A stretch of DNA of 64,000 nucleotides from Conoideocrella luteorostrata (taxonomy: Eukaryota; Ascomycota; Sordariomycetes; Hypocreales; Clavicipitaceae). The notes under the pieces were generated by a model that was not told the origin of the DNA, made no database searches, and saw only the letters and a list, made by a program, of their open reading frames with translations. Location of the stretch: positions 1-64,000 of the forward strand of contig JASWJB010000229.1 in the NCBI GenBank assembly GCA_032433595.1. Reading direction: 5' to 3'. Shown here piece by piece: positions 22,214 through 34,025 of the stretch. Each line of letters opens with the position of its first letter. Position 1 is the stretch's first letter. Both the position numbers and the translations under genes were made by a program.

Positions 22214-25200
22214 ATGTTGTCCGATGAGACAAAAACTCTCGCCAGCGATGGCCATGTCTCAGCCGAAAACGACACCACCATGCCGAAAACCGAATGGGCC
22301 ATGAAACATAAAGTGGTTGATTTTCATGAAAGAGACCGAGCCTCCGGATTCCCACATCGCGAGTTGGGAGTCACCTGGACCGGACTAACAGTGGAAGCGA
22401 GAAGCGCGGATTCGGCCATACAGGAAAATGTCCTGTCGCAGTTCAATATTCCCAAGATCGTACAAGAATCACGTCGAGAGACACCCCTCAAGAAAATCTT
22501 GGATAACTCACATGGATGTGTTAAGCCTGGTGAGATGTTGCTTGTCCTGGGACGCCCTGGCTCGGGCTGTACAACATTACTCAATCTTCTGACCAACAAA
22601 CGACGAGGCTACGAGCACGTATCGGGCGACGTTTTCTATGGATCGATGAAGGCCGACGAGGCCAAACAATACAGAGGCCAAATTGTGATGAACACGGAGG
22701 ATGAGCTTTTCTATCCAACACTCACCGTGGGGCAGACGATGGATTTTGCAACTCGTTTGAAACAATCTTTCCATCTCCCCAATGGCGTTAAAGATACCGA
22801 ACAGCATAGACAAGAGACTAAGGAGTTTCTTTTGAAGTCTATGGGCATCGAGCATACCCATGACACAAAAGTTGGCAATGCCTTTGTACGCGGCGTTTCT
22901 GGCGGCGAACGAAAGCGTGTTTCCATCATTGAGTGTTTAGCCTCGAGGGGAAGTGTCTTTTGTTGGGATAATTCCACCCGAGGACTTGATGCAAGCAAGT
23001 AAGTAAAACTTTTCGCAAGAGTTGGATGCTGTGTCGTTGCCATGAAGACGAACGCTTGAAAATGAAATTGCTAACACGCGGAATTTATAGTGCGTTAGAG
23101 TACGCCAAAGCAATGCGAGCATTGACAGATGTTCTCGGACTTGCTTCCATAGTCACTTTGTACCAGGCCGGAAACGGCATTTACAACCTTTTTGATAAGG
23201 TTCTCGTCCTGGACGAAGGGAAAGAGATCTACTATGGCCCTATGAAAGACGCTAGGCCCTTCATGGAAGAACTCGGCTTTATTTGCGACGATGGTGCCAA
23301 TGTCGCAGATTATCTGACAGGAGTGACTGTACCAACAGAACGCAAAGTTAGGGAAGAGATGAAGTTCAAGTTTCCTCACACAGCAGTCGATATACGAAAC
23401 AAATATGAGGAGACACAAATTTACAGCCAGATGAGATATGAGTATGACTATCCGTCTACCCAGGATGCCAAGGACAAGACTGCCCTCTTCGAAAAAGCTG
23501 TGCACATGGATAAGCATAAAGGCCTGCCCAGCAAGAGTCCTATGACCGTCGGCTTTGTTCCACAAGTGAAAGCATGTATCCAGAGACAGTACCAAATTAT
23601 CTGGGGTGACAAGGCAACTTTTTTGATTAAACAGCTTGCGACTATTGTACAAGCTCTCATTGCAGGATCACTATTCTACAATGCGCCGCCCACATCAGCA
23701 GGCTTATTCGTCAAATCGGGAGCATGTTTTTTCGCTCTACTCTTCAACACTTTGTTGTCCATGTCAGAGGTCACCGAGTCCTTCGGCGGTCGACCAGTGC
23801 TTCTCAAACACAAGTCATTTGCCTTCTTTCACCCCGCCGCAGTTTGCATCGCTCAAATCACCGCAGATATACCCGTCATTCTATTCCAAGTATCGACGTT
23901 CTCTCTCATTCTCTACTTCATGGTTGGTTTAACAATGGATGCCGGTGTTTTCTTCACATTCTGGATCATTGTCATCTCAACTACCTTTGTGAGTGCTCCC
24001 TTTCCACGACCCAACCAGGCTATTGTCAGGAACTGACTCCTGCCCGCTCAGTGCATGACGGCATTGTTTAGATCTGTAGGAGCAGCGTTCCAGACTTTTG
24101 ATGCAGCCTCGAAGGTGTCCGGCTTCCTCATCTCCGCATGCATTATGTACACTGGCTACATGATTCAGAAACCACAGATGCACCCGTGGTTTGTGTGGCT
24201 CTTTTGGATTGATCCACTAGCGTACGCATTTGATGCTCTACTCTCAAACGAGTTTCATGGCAAGACTATTCCTTGTGTCGCGAATAACATCATCCCCAAT
24301 GGCCCCGGGTTTACGAATAGCCTTCATCAAGCTTGCGCTGGCGTTGGTGGTGCCGTTCCAGGACAGTCATTTGTTGACGGTGATGCGTATCTGGCATCAC
24401 TTTCTTACAGTCATTCTCATATGTGGCGCAACTTTGGCATCGTATGGGCATGGTGGGCTCTATTTGTTTTCATAACTATCGTGGCGACATCTCGCTGGCG
24501 CTCGGTCTCCGAGGCTGGTCCTAGTCTCTTCATCCCCAGAGATACCGCTCAAGCTTACAAGAACAATAAGACAAAGAGACAGCTGGACGTTGAAGGTCAA
24601 GCAAATGAACGAGATGCGGTTGTCCCTAGCTCGTCATCTGGAAATTCCGTCAGTGATGAAGTAACTTCTTCAGGAACGCAAACACCTGAAAATCTCGTCG
24701 CCAACACATCTGTGTTTACGTGGAAAGATCTTTCATACACTGTGAAAACACCCTCAGGTGATCGACTGCTATTAGACAACGTTCAGGGCTGGGTTAAGCC
24801 TGGCAATCTCACAGCCCTCATGGGCTCATCTGGTGCCGGCAAGACTACGCTTCTGGACGTCTTGGCGCAGAGAAAAACGGAGGGAACTATTCGTGGATCT
24901 ATCCTCGTGGACGGTCGGCCACTTCCAGTGTCATTCCAACGGTCCGCCGGCTACTGTGAGCAGCTTGATGTTCACGAGTCCTACGCAACCGTTCGCGAGG
25001 CGTTGGAGTTCTCGGCACTATTGCGACAAAGCCGTGATACCCCACGCCAGGATAAGCTTGCCTATGTGGACACCATTATCGATCTTCTTGAGCTTCATGA
25101 TTTAGCCGACACAATGATTGGCGAAGTCGGCGCAGGCTTAAGTGTGGAGCAGCGGAAACGAGTTACGATTGGTGTTGAACTTGTTGCCAAACCAAGCATT

Positions 25201-26613
25201 CTTCTCTTCCTGGATGAGCCTACCTCAGGTCTTGACGGACAGTCAGCTTTCCATACCGTTCGCTTCTTGCGGAAATTGGCAGCGGTCGGACAGGCCGTTT
25301 TGGTGACTATCCATCAACCTTCTGCACAGCTATTTGCTCAATTCGATACTCTTCTCCTCCTTGCCAAGGGTGGCAAAACAGTATACTTTGGAGACATTGG
25401 TGATCAGGCGACTGTAGTGAAAGATTACTTTGGTCGCTATGGCGCGCCTTGCCCAGAAGGTGTCAACCCAGCCGAGCACATGATTGACGTGGTCTCTGGT
25501 GTTCTGTCGCAAGGGAAAAACTGGAGCGATGTGTGGTTATCGTCTCCGGAGTACGAGAAGATGACTCTCGAACTGGACCGCATGATTAAGCATGCGGCGG
25601 CGTCTCCTCCTGGTACGGTAGACGACGGGCACGAGTTCGCTACATCCATGTGGGAACAGATCAAAATTGTTACGCATCGAATGAACGTTTCGCTCTACCG
25701 CAACACTGACTACGTGAACAACAAGGTTGCTCTGCATATCTTTTCCGCTCTCTTCAATGGATTTTCGTTCTGGAAGATTGGCGACTCTGTCAGCGACCTA
25801 CAGCTCAAGATGTTCACTATTTTCAACTTCATTTTTGTCGCGCCTGGTGTGTTGGCTCAACTACAGCCCCTATTTATCCATCGCCGCGATATTTTTGAAA
25901 CACGCGAGAAGAAATCCAAGATGTACTCATGGGTTGCATTCGTCACAGGTCTTGTCGTGTCTGAGATTCCGTATCTCATCGTCTGCGGAGTCTTGTACTT
26001 TGTCTGCTGGTACTACACTGTTGGCTTCCCCTCCAGCTCGGAGAGAGCAGGCGCAACCTTCTTCGTCATGCTCATGTACGAGTTCTTATACACGGGCATA
26101 GGCCAATTCATTGCAGCTTATGCGCCTAACGAAGTGTTTGCCGCTCTCGTAAACCCGCTGGTGATCGGAATGTTGGTATCTTTCTGCGGTGTGCTCGTGC
26201 CATATGCTCAGATTCAGCCGTTCTGGAGATATTGGATGTACTATCTGAACCCATTCAATTACCTCATGGGGAGCATGCTCGTATTTGACCTCTGGGGAAG
26301 CGAGGTTACCTGCACCAAGAATGAGCTCGCTACGTTCGATCCTCCTAACGGAACAACGTGTCGCGAATATTTACAGGATTACCTCAGTCAGGGAGGTGGC
26401 CGTGTAGCAAACTTGCTCAATGGAGAAGCAACTTCGTCATGCCAAGTATGCACTTACTCCAAAGCAGAGGATTATTTGAGAACTCTCAACCTCAATGAGT
26501 ACTACTATGGCTGGCGGGATTCGGGCATTGTCGTTCTGTTGGTATTCAGCTCATACGCTCTAGTGTATGCGTTGATGAAACTGAGAACCAAGACTTCCAA
26601 GAAGGCAGAATAG
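22214..26613 (+). CDS. PDR-type ABC transporter (ABCG full transporter)
   Basis: Plasma-membrane multidrug efflux pump of 1414 residues in the (NBD-TMD6)x2 order, from three exons: 22214-22998, 23091-23988, 24052-26613. NBD1 has the degenerate Walker A GRPGSGCT (113-120, Cys for Lys), the intact signature VSGGERK (228-234) and Walker B ending in WDNSTRGLD (Asn for Glu). NBD2 has the canonical Walker [10 protein letters not shown] (819-827), a degenerate signature LSVEQ (924-928) and Walker [13 protein letters not shown]. This asymmetry, one active and one inactive ATP site, is normal for fungal PDR pumps. Length is slightly below Pdr5 (about 1500), close to plant-pathogen fungicide pumps of the AtrB/ABC1 kind. 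Divergent from a Zn2Cys6 regulator. Substrates likely include xenobiotics or host toxins. Confidence 0.95.
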
Positions 26614-26695
26614 ACTACGACGACTTTATTTTTTTGCCTTTTTTTTGCCTTTTTGTTCTTTTTGTTCTGTTTGGCTTTTTGTCTTTTTAATACAA
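26614..26695 (+). other. T-rich 3' region of the ABC gene
   Basis: Directly after the stop codon come repeated TTTTTTGCC and TTTTTGTTC units, an almost pure T/C/G tract of about 65 bases. It lies in the expected 3' UTR and may guide 3'-end formation. Confidence 0.5.
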
Positions 26696-26744
26696 TTGTG
26701 CGGGAGCAGTCTTATTAGAATATACGATAGATACTGGCCAGTGG

Positions 26745-26760
26745 TATATATATATATATA
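26745..26760. repeat. (TA)8 microsatellite
   Basis: Eight perfect TA units downstream of the ABC transporter gene. Confidence 0.9.
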
Positions 26761-28068
26761 TGTTAGATGTAGTAGCTGGGCCGTGCGGTATACATTTAGA
26801 CAGATGATATAAAGATTTTTTCCTCAGAAACGCACTTCATATATGAGCTTTCAGTACAGTGAAGAGTAAGAAATAGCATTAGATAGTAAGACAGCTTACC
26901 GCATCAAGTAGAGTCAGCTTTTCACGTGTTTCTCTGTCTGTGTCAAATACAACTGCTGTGCATAAATCAGGGGACGGTTTAGGGATCGTCCGCAGCAAGG
27001 GTAAATTTAGAAAAGTTCAAACTTGAATTTAGATGCAGCAGCTCCGTTTGAGCACTATTAATGCCAGAAACCAAGTACTAACTGAGACCTCGTAGCTTGA
27101 AACACAGATCAGCTGTACCAGCCATTGTACAATGTTGCTAAAGACACATTGGTCCTAATTTTCAGACTTTTTCCCTTCTGAGTCAAAATCTGCAAATAGA
27201 AGCAATTAGTATTGTAAACCTGTAGCCCTGCGTAGAAGATGTCTGCGACCTGATCAGATAGTTAGCCCGAGATATTGCTCGTCAGACCCGCACGATATTT
27301 GGCTGTAGAAGTTATGCCTGTACATGATCATGCCGGTGTATTCATAATGACATACCCCTCTGTGAATTTACTCTATATTTTCAACTAATATGCGAAGCAC
27401 AAAAGGGCATAGCTTTACGCAGCTAAGCCAATATTGCACTGTGCATCCATGTAACTTACGACTTTCGTCTACCAATGGAAGAAAGTACATTTTCCTACTG
27501 CATTCTCACAACCAAGTAATACTAAGCCAGGGTTAGAATGATGCATCGAAAGTTAGTCGACTTACTAACACTATTCCGGCCATGAGCCCGTTTGTTAGAA
27601 TGGGTCTGTGAGCGTGACATCAATTTCAAGGTCACACCGCCTCCAGCTGCGTTCCCAGTTTTGAGGCAACAGATCTACACACGAGAAAATTACTCGAATC
27701 AAACTTATTCATCGTAAGAGGACAAGGATTATAGAGACTCTTGAGTGGACTGAACCCCACCCCACCGACATGGGCTGTAACTTGAGCTGGCTGAGCTGGC
27801 TTCGGCAACTGCCGCAGCCTGTAACGCAGTGGCCAAAGACAGAGGCGGAGTTTGCCAAGTCCTCAGACTGCTGATGAGTCGGGTAGTCCCTAGATCTGTA
27901 GCTCACCTACTACAATACAAAAGCAGATATATAAGTACCGGTCTTGTTCGCGTACTCTCATCACTACCTTTAATAAGTTTATACACTCTACTATTCTTTC
28001 AATTTGTTTAAGCTACATCTCGAATTTACAAGAGCAGACTTCTTAAAGTGTACTAAGACACTCTCACA
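26761..28068. other. AT-rich intergenic stretch
   Basis: No gene-like frame. The right end holds the promoter of the small secreted protein gene. High AT with many stop codons in all frames could be old RIP-mutated sequence, but no element is recognisable. Confidence 0.45.
27928..27935 (+). promoter_or_regulatory. TATA-like box of small secreted protein gene
   Basis: TATATAAG, 133 bp upstream of the start codon at 28069, with a CT-rich tract between, which is a usual fungal core-promoter layout. Confidence 0.5.
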
Positions 28069-28362
28069 ATGCGCTACTCACATATATTTATCGGATCGTT
28101 CGCAGCTCTGACACTAGCTGCCCCTTTTGAGGGACGAGAGAAATCCAAGCAACTGCTCCCATTCTTGCCTCCACAGACCTTCCCTTCGAATTGCAGAGAA
28201 ACCAAGAAAGCAGGATTTTCGGAAAAACGATGTGGCACTGAGATGTACTGCAACTGGTTTGATGAATCGCCTCGACCTGAAGGGCTCAAGGGTCCCTTCG
28301 AGGACAGCCGAGAATGCTTTGCAACGAGGATAACTAATCCTGGGAAGAGGTCTACTTCCTAA
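28069..28362 (+). CDS. Small secreted cysteine-containing protein
   Basis: An ATG in good context (CTCACAATG) opens a 97-residue frame. Residues 1-18 form a clear signal peptide (MRYSHIFIGSFAALTLAA, cut after Ala18). The mature ~79-residue chain is basic and has four Cys (in NCRET, KRCGTEMYC and ECFAT), enough for two disulfides. It may be an effector-like or defensive secreted protein; I do not recognise a family. An alternative splice near the 3' end could extend it. The TATA box and leader support a real transcript. Confidence 0.6.
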   Translation: MRYSHIFIGSFAALTLAAPFEGREKSKQLLPFLPPQTFPSNCRETKKAGFSEKRCGTEMYCNWFDESPRPEGLKGPFEDSRECFATRITNPGKRSTS

Positions 28363-29977
28363 ACCGTCCAAGGTTCTATCCAAACAAGTACGTTAAAATA
28401 AATTGTCATCCTCAGGTGTGCAGCTTTGCAGTTTACTTTGTTAGCGGAGCAATCGTGTTGACCGTTTTATTTGGCAGGCTCATGCTCTACCTCGAAAAGG
28501 CAAACAAGATTGCCTTCATCGGAAAGAAACTTGCTCAAAATGCCAACTTGATCGTCTGCATATGTTGCTTTCTACATACAGACAAATAATGCGGCAAGCG
28601 TGCGCCTATGGACACGTACCTGCTAGTGTGCTGCATTTATGATGCTTTGTACTATATCGTCCAGATAGAGTTGAAGATTGCATAGTAATGTTTGAATTGG
28701 ATCGTGGAAGTTACCTATTCTGTCCGAGAACCTATTCATTGCTTGCCCAAGTAGACTGTGCAATAATTTGAGCGATTGTGGCTCTCATAGAACGAAGCGC
28801 GATCTTTGCTAGTGGCGAGGTTGCTCGAGGTTGACTGCCGCATGCCGGCCATTTCTGCGTAGAGTCTTATAGGTAAACCATAAGTTCTGGGGTGAGGTGA
28901 TTTGACGCTGTTTTGCCCAATTTGACCTCATGCACACTGCCGGTATGCGATCGATGATTGGTGCTTGAAGGCTTGGCCTATTCCCCCGCGTCTATAATGC
29001 TACTCCGTAAGCAGAGGTAAATTCGGCAGTCTTAGGCTATCCCCGCAGATCATAAACAGACCGGCATCTGTCAGTGCGTAGTTCTCTTCAGGAATCGACC
29101 CCGATAATTACCACTTGTATTTGAGGCTTTGCGTCACCAGTTAACGAACTGTTACAAGAGTAACTGGACGCTCAGAACAATTAAAACCACGTCAAATGCC
29201 AACCGTGACACAAACAAGAGTCTTTCAGGTTGGCAGTAGTAGTGCTATTTGTAATTCCGGCTTGTGTCTACCCTGCCATCCTTTTATCCGCACTTTGAGA
29301 CAATGCACTCAATCCCGGACGTCTTCAGAGGTAATGCCCAGCGAATCTCGACTCCCACATCACCACATCACCCTGCCTGCCTACCCGGCCGGATGAACGG
29401 ATGGTGAATAGAACGCTGGCGCTAAGGCGATCTGTGACAGGGGGGTGCCTGAGCACAATCTCGGCAGCGACACACGGAACGACGGCTTTTGGCTATCACG
29501 CAGCCGAAGTGGAATTAGCCAGTCTTCCGACGGATCAATTAATAACCATTAAGCCGAGTCCCTCGGGCAAATTTAAATCTTGCTTCAAACGGTTACCTAG
29601 TTCAAGTGGTCGTCGGCAGATTCCGTATTATACCTCCCCCTGCTGCGGCTGTGACATGGATAACTAGCCTGGCGCCATTTTCCTGTATTCTAGCGCACAA
29701 CGCCAAGTCATTACCACGCTGCACCTCTCAAGAGCAAACCCCTCATCTTGAATGACATCTCAGTCCATGCGGGGTTTGAAACGTCATAGACCAAAGAGGG
29801 TGCCTGGCTGTTGGGTATAATATTAGGCGCGTTCAGCGTCGACTTTGCCGTCGACTAACTATGCCACCGCTGCTAGTTGTACCGCTTTGCTTCACAGAGA
29901 CGGTACATTTTCATGACTACAGATAACCCAGCCTGCGTTTATATGTATTTGACCACAAGAACACATGTGATACTAAA
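28363..29977. other. Gene-free stretch upstream of GST-CmcJ gene
   Basis: No convincing frame. A TACTCCGTA word lies at 29001-29009. A TATA-like TTATATGTA sits about 40 bp before the ATG at 29978. Frames at 29196-29667 look like chance. Confidence 0.45.
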
Positions 29978-31459
29978 ATGGGGCTGGAAGTATATCTCGA
30001 CCCGTGCACAGTAAACAGCCGAAAGGTGCTCGCCGGCTTGGATCTCCTAGGCACTAAATACCACTTCAATCATGTGGACTATTTCACCGGGGGCCATAAA
30101 GCGCCCGAATATCTCAAGATAAATCCCCATGCGACAGTTCCCTCCGCCACTGACGGCGGCGATGCGATTACCGAGTCAAATGCGATTCTAATGTATGCCG
30201 CAGATCGCGACGGCGGTCACTCTGCGTACCCAACGGACCTGGCGCAACGGGCCAAGGTCAACCGCTGGCTTCTCTGGGAGGCATCTGTCTGGTTCCCCAG
30301 CTGTTATGTCTACCTAGTGGAATATGTCGTCAAGCCGCTACTCAAAGCCGAACCTGATCAGGCCGTAATCGACGCTCAGGCACCAACTTGGAATAAAGGC
30401 GCTGCTATTCTCAACAACCAGCTGTCCAAGACCAAGTGGCTTTGCGGTGACCAAGTTACAATTGCTGACATTGCCGTCGCTTCTCCCATGCATCTTCATG
30501 ACGCACAAAAGCTTCCTCTAGAGCAGTATCCACATCTCAGGCGCTGGTTGACCGAGGGTATCGAGTCTCTCAACTGTTGGCGAAAGACGCAGGGCGCGGT
30601 GGACAGAGCACTGCTGCCGAACAATCCAGCGCGACAGGAGTCCCAAGTGCGCTCATCGCTGAACTACACGAGGCATGTTGAACCGCAGCTCACTGAATTA
30701 TACTTCTACGAGTCTCCAGATGCGAAGGGCATTCATGAGCCAGGCGACGACCCGCAAGAAGTTGCCATCAACAACGGCTGGCCTCAAGCCAAGGACTTCT
30801 CGGTTGACAAGCAAGGCTTTTCTCTCGGCCAGTTCGAGACTAGATTCGACAAGTGGGAGGATGAGAATGAAGTCAGAGACAGGTTCTATCCCGAGGTTGT
30901 TGACTTCCTCAAACGCGAGCTCGGGGCGGCGCGAGTCTTGGTTTTCGACCACACCATCCGGAGCAAGGCCAACGAGACCAAGAAACTCACACAAGAGACG
31001 AACACGTCCCAACGCGCGCCAGTCATGCTCGTGCACTGCGACTACACTTCGCATTCCGGCCCGCTCAGAGTAAAGCAGCTGCTTCCAGACGAAGCAGACG
31101 ACCTCCTCTCTCGCCGAGTAGCATTCATCAATGTCTGGAAGCCCATCAACAACATCGTCGAGGAGCGACCGCTCGCCATGTGCGACGTTCGGTCAACAGA
31201 AAAAGACGACTTCTTCAAGCTCCATCTCCGCTACAGAGACCGAAACGGGGAGAATTACGTTCTGCGTTACTCGCCAAACCACAAGTGGTGGTACTTTCCG
31301 CACATGACGCCCCAGCAGGTCATTCTTCTCAAGACGTTTGACTCGGAAACTGATGGACGCGCACGGTTCGTCGGCCACAGCGCATTTGAGGATCCTACGA
31401 CACCTCCCAATGCGCCGATGAGGGAAAGCGTCGAGATCCGTACGATTGTTTTTTACTAA
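29978..31459 (+). CDS. Glutathione S-transferase fused to CmcJ/AsaB-like oxygenase domain
   Basis: Single-exon protein of 493 residues with two unlike halves. Residues 1-82 are a GST N-domain: beta start LEVYLDPCTVNSRKV, cis-Pro in HATVPSATD (Pro55) and the glutathione-binding ESNAI (66-70). Residues about 88-208 are a GST C-domain (CGDQVTIADIAVASPMHLHD is the N-capping/hydrophobic-staple region). Residues about 225-493 match the CmcJ/AsaB/GA4-desaturase group: FDHTIR (323-328), HCDYTSHSG (353-361), INVWKPI, RPLAMCD (397-403), WWYFPHMTPQQVILLKTFDS, GHSAFEDPTTPP, RESVEIR. That group includes hydroxylases and desaturases of secondary metabolism and is distantly like 2-oxoglutarate/Fe(II) enzymes; HCD could be the His-x-Asp pair. 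No stop or intron separates the halves. Cytosolic. It converges with a Baeyer-Villiger-type monooxygenase gene. Confidence 0.88.
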   Translation: MGLEVYLDPCTVNSRKVLAGLDLLGTKYHFNHVDYFTGGHKAPEYLKINPHATVPSATDGGDAITESNAILMYAADRDGGHSAYPTDLAQRAKVNRWLLWEASVWFPSCYVYLVEYVVKPLLKAEPDQAVIDAQAPTWNKGAAILNNQLSKTKWLCGDQVTIADIAVASPMHLHDAQKLPLEQYPHLRRWLTEGIESLNCWRKTQGAVDRALLPNNPARQESQVRSSLNYTRHVEPQLTELYFYESPDAKGIHEPGDDPQEVAINNGWPQAKDFSVDKQGFSLGQFETRFDKWEDENEVRDRFYPEVVDFLKRELGAARVLVFDHTIRSKANETKKLTQETNTSQRAPVMLVHCDYTSHSGPLRVKQLLPDEADDLLSRRVAFINVWKPINNIVEERPLAMCDVRSTEKDDFFKLHLRYRDRNGENYVLRYSPNHKWWYFPHMTPQQVILLKTFDSETDGRARFVGHSAFEDPTTPPNAPMRESVEIRTIVFY

Positions 31460-32465
31460 GCGGGAGGCTGTTGTTTCCATGCTGTGCAGATGTGAGGGTA
31501 TAGTGAGATTTAACCCAAGATTGATCATATGGAATGGCAAGCGTGTGCGATGAAAATCAGGTTAGCAAACTATGTAGGAATTCAGAGTTAATTTTATATC
31601 AGACGATCTTCTCAGTGTGCTTGTCAACTCCAAGATACGCTACTCCATAGACCGGAATTGGAGTGAGTTGGCTACGTCATGTAGCGACAGGTCCAGACAA
31701 ATTGCGAAGTCATCCAAGGTGCTCCCAACCGTCCGGATTATTTACCAAGCTGTGCCTTTATTGGAGATAGTACAAGGCGAATGACGGTCGAATTGCTAAT
31801 ATTTCATTAGTCATGAGTTATGGTGAAGTTTTTCTACATTTTGACGCCGAATATCTTAGAGACAGCTGAACTGGGGAGGGCCGACCAATGGCAGGGCAAT
31901 CGCTCGAACCCTGCATAATTACGGAGCAGAGTCTTTGGGACTTATCAGTTCCTCATTTCTGCCGGTTTTCGTCTTCATCCCTACGGTCCTTGTGCCTGCC
32001 ATAAGAGACACTGCTAGGCTTCGACATGCATGGATGAACAGCAGAGCGGACAAGGAGTCTGCGAACTAAATAAAGCCACCGGGCTATTAGGTAAACCGCA
32101 TGCCAGCGGGAATTGGGCAGTAAAGAGCAGTGAGACACTTAGAGCCTCGTACAGCTGGACATTATTTATGTGCATTCCGCCGGAAATTTGGGCAGCTATT
32201 CCTTTGTTTCGCAGATGCCACGCCACGCCACGCCACGGCTACTTTGTCAGGGAAAAATGCTACGAGGCGTCAGTCAACGAGGTTGTCAACCATCTCCTCC
32301 CCACGCAGAGTTGCGGTTGGTTTGTGGCGGATTTGATTCATGAAAAGTAGATTTGTATACTCTAATAGCACGAGTGTGTCGCATCTAAAATACATAACCA
32401 CCCAATTAGTCGTCCTTTATTCCCTCGCAAACATCAGTCATGTCATCGCAAAGTGCGCCATCAGT
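31460..32465. other. Convergent intergenic region
   Basis: About 1 kb between the 3' ends of the GST-CmcJ and monooxygenase genes. Only chance-like frames (for example 32030-32350) are seen. Confidence 0.5.
32217..32236. repeat. (GCCAC)4 short tandem repeat
   Basis: Four perfect 5-bp units in the convergent intergenic region. Confidence 0.85.
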
Positions 32466-34025
32466 CTATTTTGACCACTCCATGCCGGCCGTAATGTTTC
32501 CCCACCACGCATTTGTAATATCCTTCCAGTAATATGATCGCGGCAGCCATTGAGAGCTGTTCCCTACTCGGGGGAATAAGCGTTTGCCGCTCTCGATGTA
32601 TGTCGAGCTAAGACTCATAAACGGCAGCTCCGTCATCTTGGACTTTTCCTCATCGCTCAGCCGGGGAACGATGACCTTGTAGCCGCCGTCAGTGGCGCGC
32701 TTCAGAATACGGCAGGTAAGTTGGGCCGTGGCATCAGCTCCGAGCGTCCAACTAGCATCGACATATCCCAGTGAAACAATAACATTGGGGATGTTCTCGA
32801 GCATGCACGCCTTCCACGCAAACCCGTCGGAGAGGTTGGTTCGTTTGCCATCAACGTACATCTCAATGCCTCCAGCAATGTGGAGCTTCAGCCCGGTCGC
32901 GGTGACGATGATATCGGGGTGCAATTCTTGTCCTGACTTGAGTTTAATGGTATCTGCCGTAACCTTCTCAATGACGCCGGTCTCCACGCTGGCTTTCCCG
33001 GTCCGTAGGCACTTGTAGAAGTCGCTGCCGGGACACAGGCACATGCGCTGCTCCCATGGATTGTAACGAGGGACAAAGTGGGGGTCCATCTTGGTGCCCT
33101 TGGGCAACTCTGTAGAGGTTCGGTGAAGGACGATCATTCGCATGAGCCGGGGAAACCACTGGCAAAGGGTGGTGAGGATGAAAGCGGAAAAGATCCACTT
33201 GAATCGAATCAGGCGGTTAGCAAAATTTTGAGGAAAGAGAAATCGGATAGTTTTGTCCAGATAATCCTTCTCTGGCAGACCCAGAATGTAGCTAGGAGAT
33301 CGCTGAAGCATGGTTGTGTGAGCAGCCTTGTCGGCCATGTTGGGCAGCAGTGTCACGGCGGTGGCGCCGGAACCAATAATGACGACGTTCTTGTTTGTGT
33401 AATCCAGATCGGTAGGCCAGAATTGAGGATGGATGACGGTGCCTTTGAAGTTGTCGATGCCGGGAATCTGGGCCTGCAGCGGCTCGTTGTAGTTGTAGTA
33501 GCCCGTGCCGAGGAGGACGAATCTTGATCGCAGAGAGACGGCTTCGGAGCCGTTGGCAACCATGCCTAGGGTCCAGGTGGACGATTCCGAGGACCACTTC
33601 ATGTTCTTGACCTCATGATTGAACTTGATGTGCTTGTCGATGCCTTCCTCGGCAGCAGACTCCTTGAGGTACTTCAAAATTACTGAACCGTGGGCAATTG
33701 GCTGCTTCTCTTCCCACGGCCGCCAGGGGAAGCCGAACGTGTACAGATCGGAATCGGATCGAATACCTAATGGCACATATTTGTTTAGCAAGTTGCGAGG
33801 AAGAAGAAGAAAAACCGACATTAACAAGGTGCCAACTATCGGCGGCGTCTACTTACCAGGGTACTTGAACAAGCTCCAGGTCCCGCCGATTTCATGACGT
33901 CCCTCGACAATGCAGTAGCTCAGCTCGGGGTTGCGCTCTTGCAATCGATATCCAAAATTGATGCCCGAAATGCCAGCGCCAATGATGACGACATCGTAGT
34001 CGACGCTCTGGCTTCTGTGCGCCAT
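32466..34025 (-). CDS. Flavin-binding monooxygenase, Baeyer-Villiger type
   Basis: Protein of 489 residues from two exons, 34025-33857 and 33766-32466, with a 90-bp GTAAGT/TTAG intron. The FAD site GAGISG is at 16-21; GGTWSLFKYPG (48-57) matches the GGTW...YPG block. The fingerprint FxGxxxHxxxW is present as FKGTVIHPQFWPTD (from 163) and is followed by the NADP site GSGATA (188). It should oxidise a ketone to an ester or lactone, or a heteroatom, using FAD, NADPH and O2. A hydrophobic stretch around FKWIFSAFILTTLCQW could be a membrane-touching helix. The ATG at 34025 gives the complete Rossmann start. Substrate unknown. Confidence 0.92.

Noticed and set aside
22214..23002. Loss of catalytic residues in NBD1 of the ABC transporter as a sign of inactivation
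   Set aside because: Cys for Lys in Walker A and Asn for Glu after Walker B are standard in fungal PDR pumps, which keep one composite active site.
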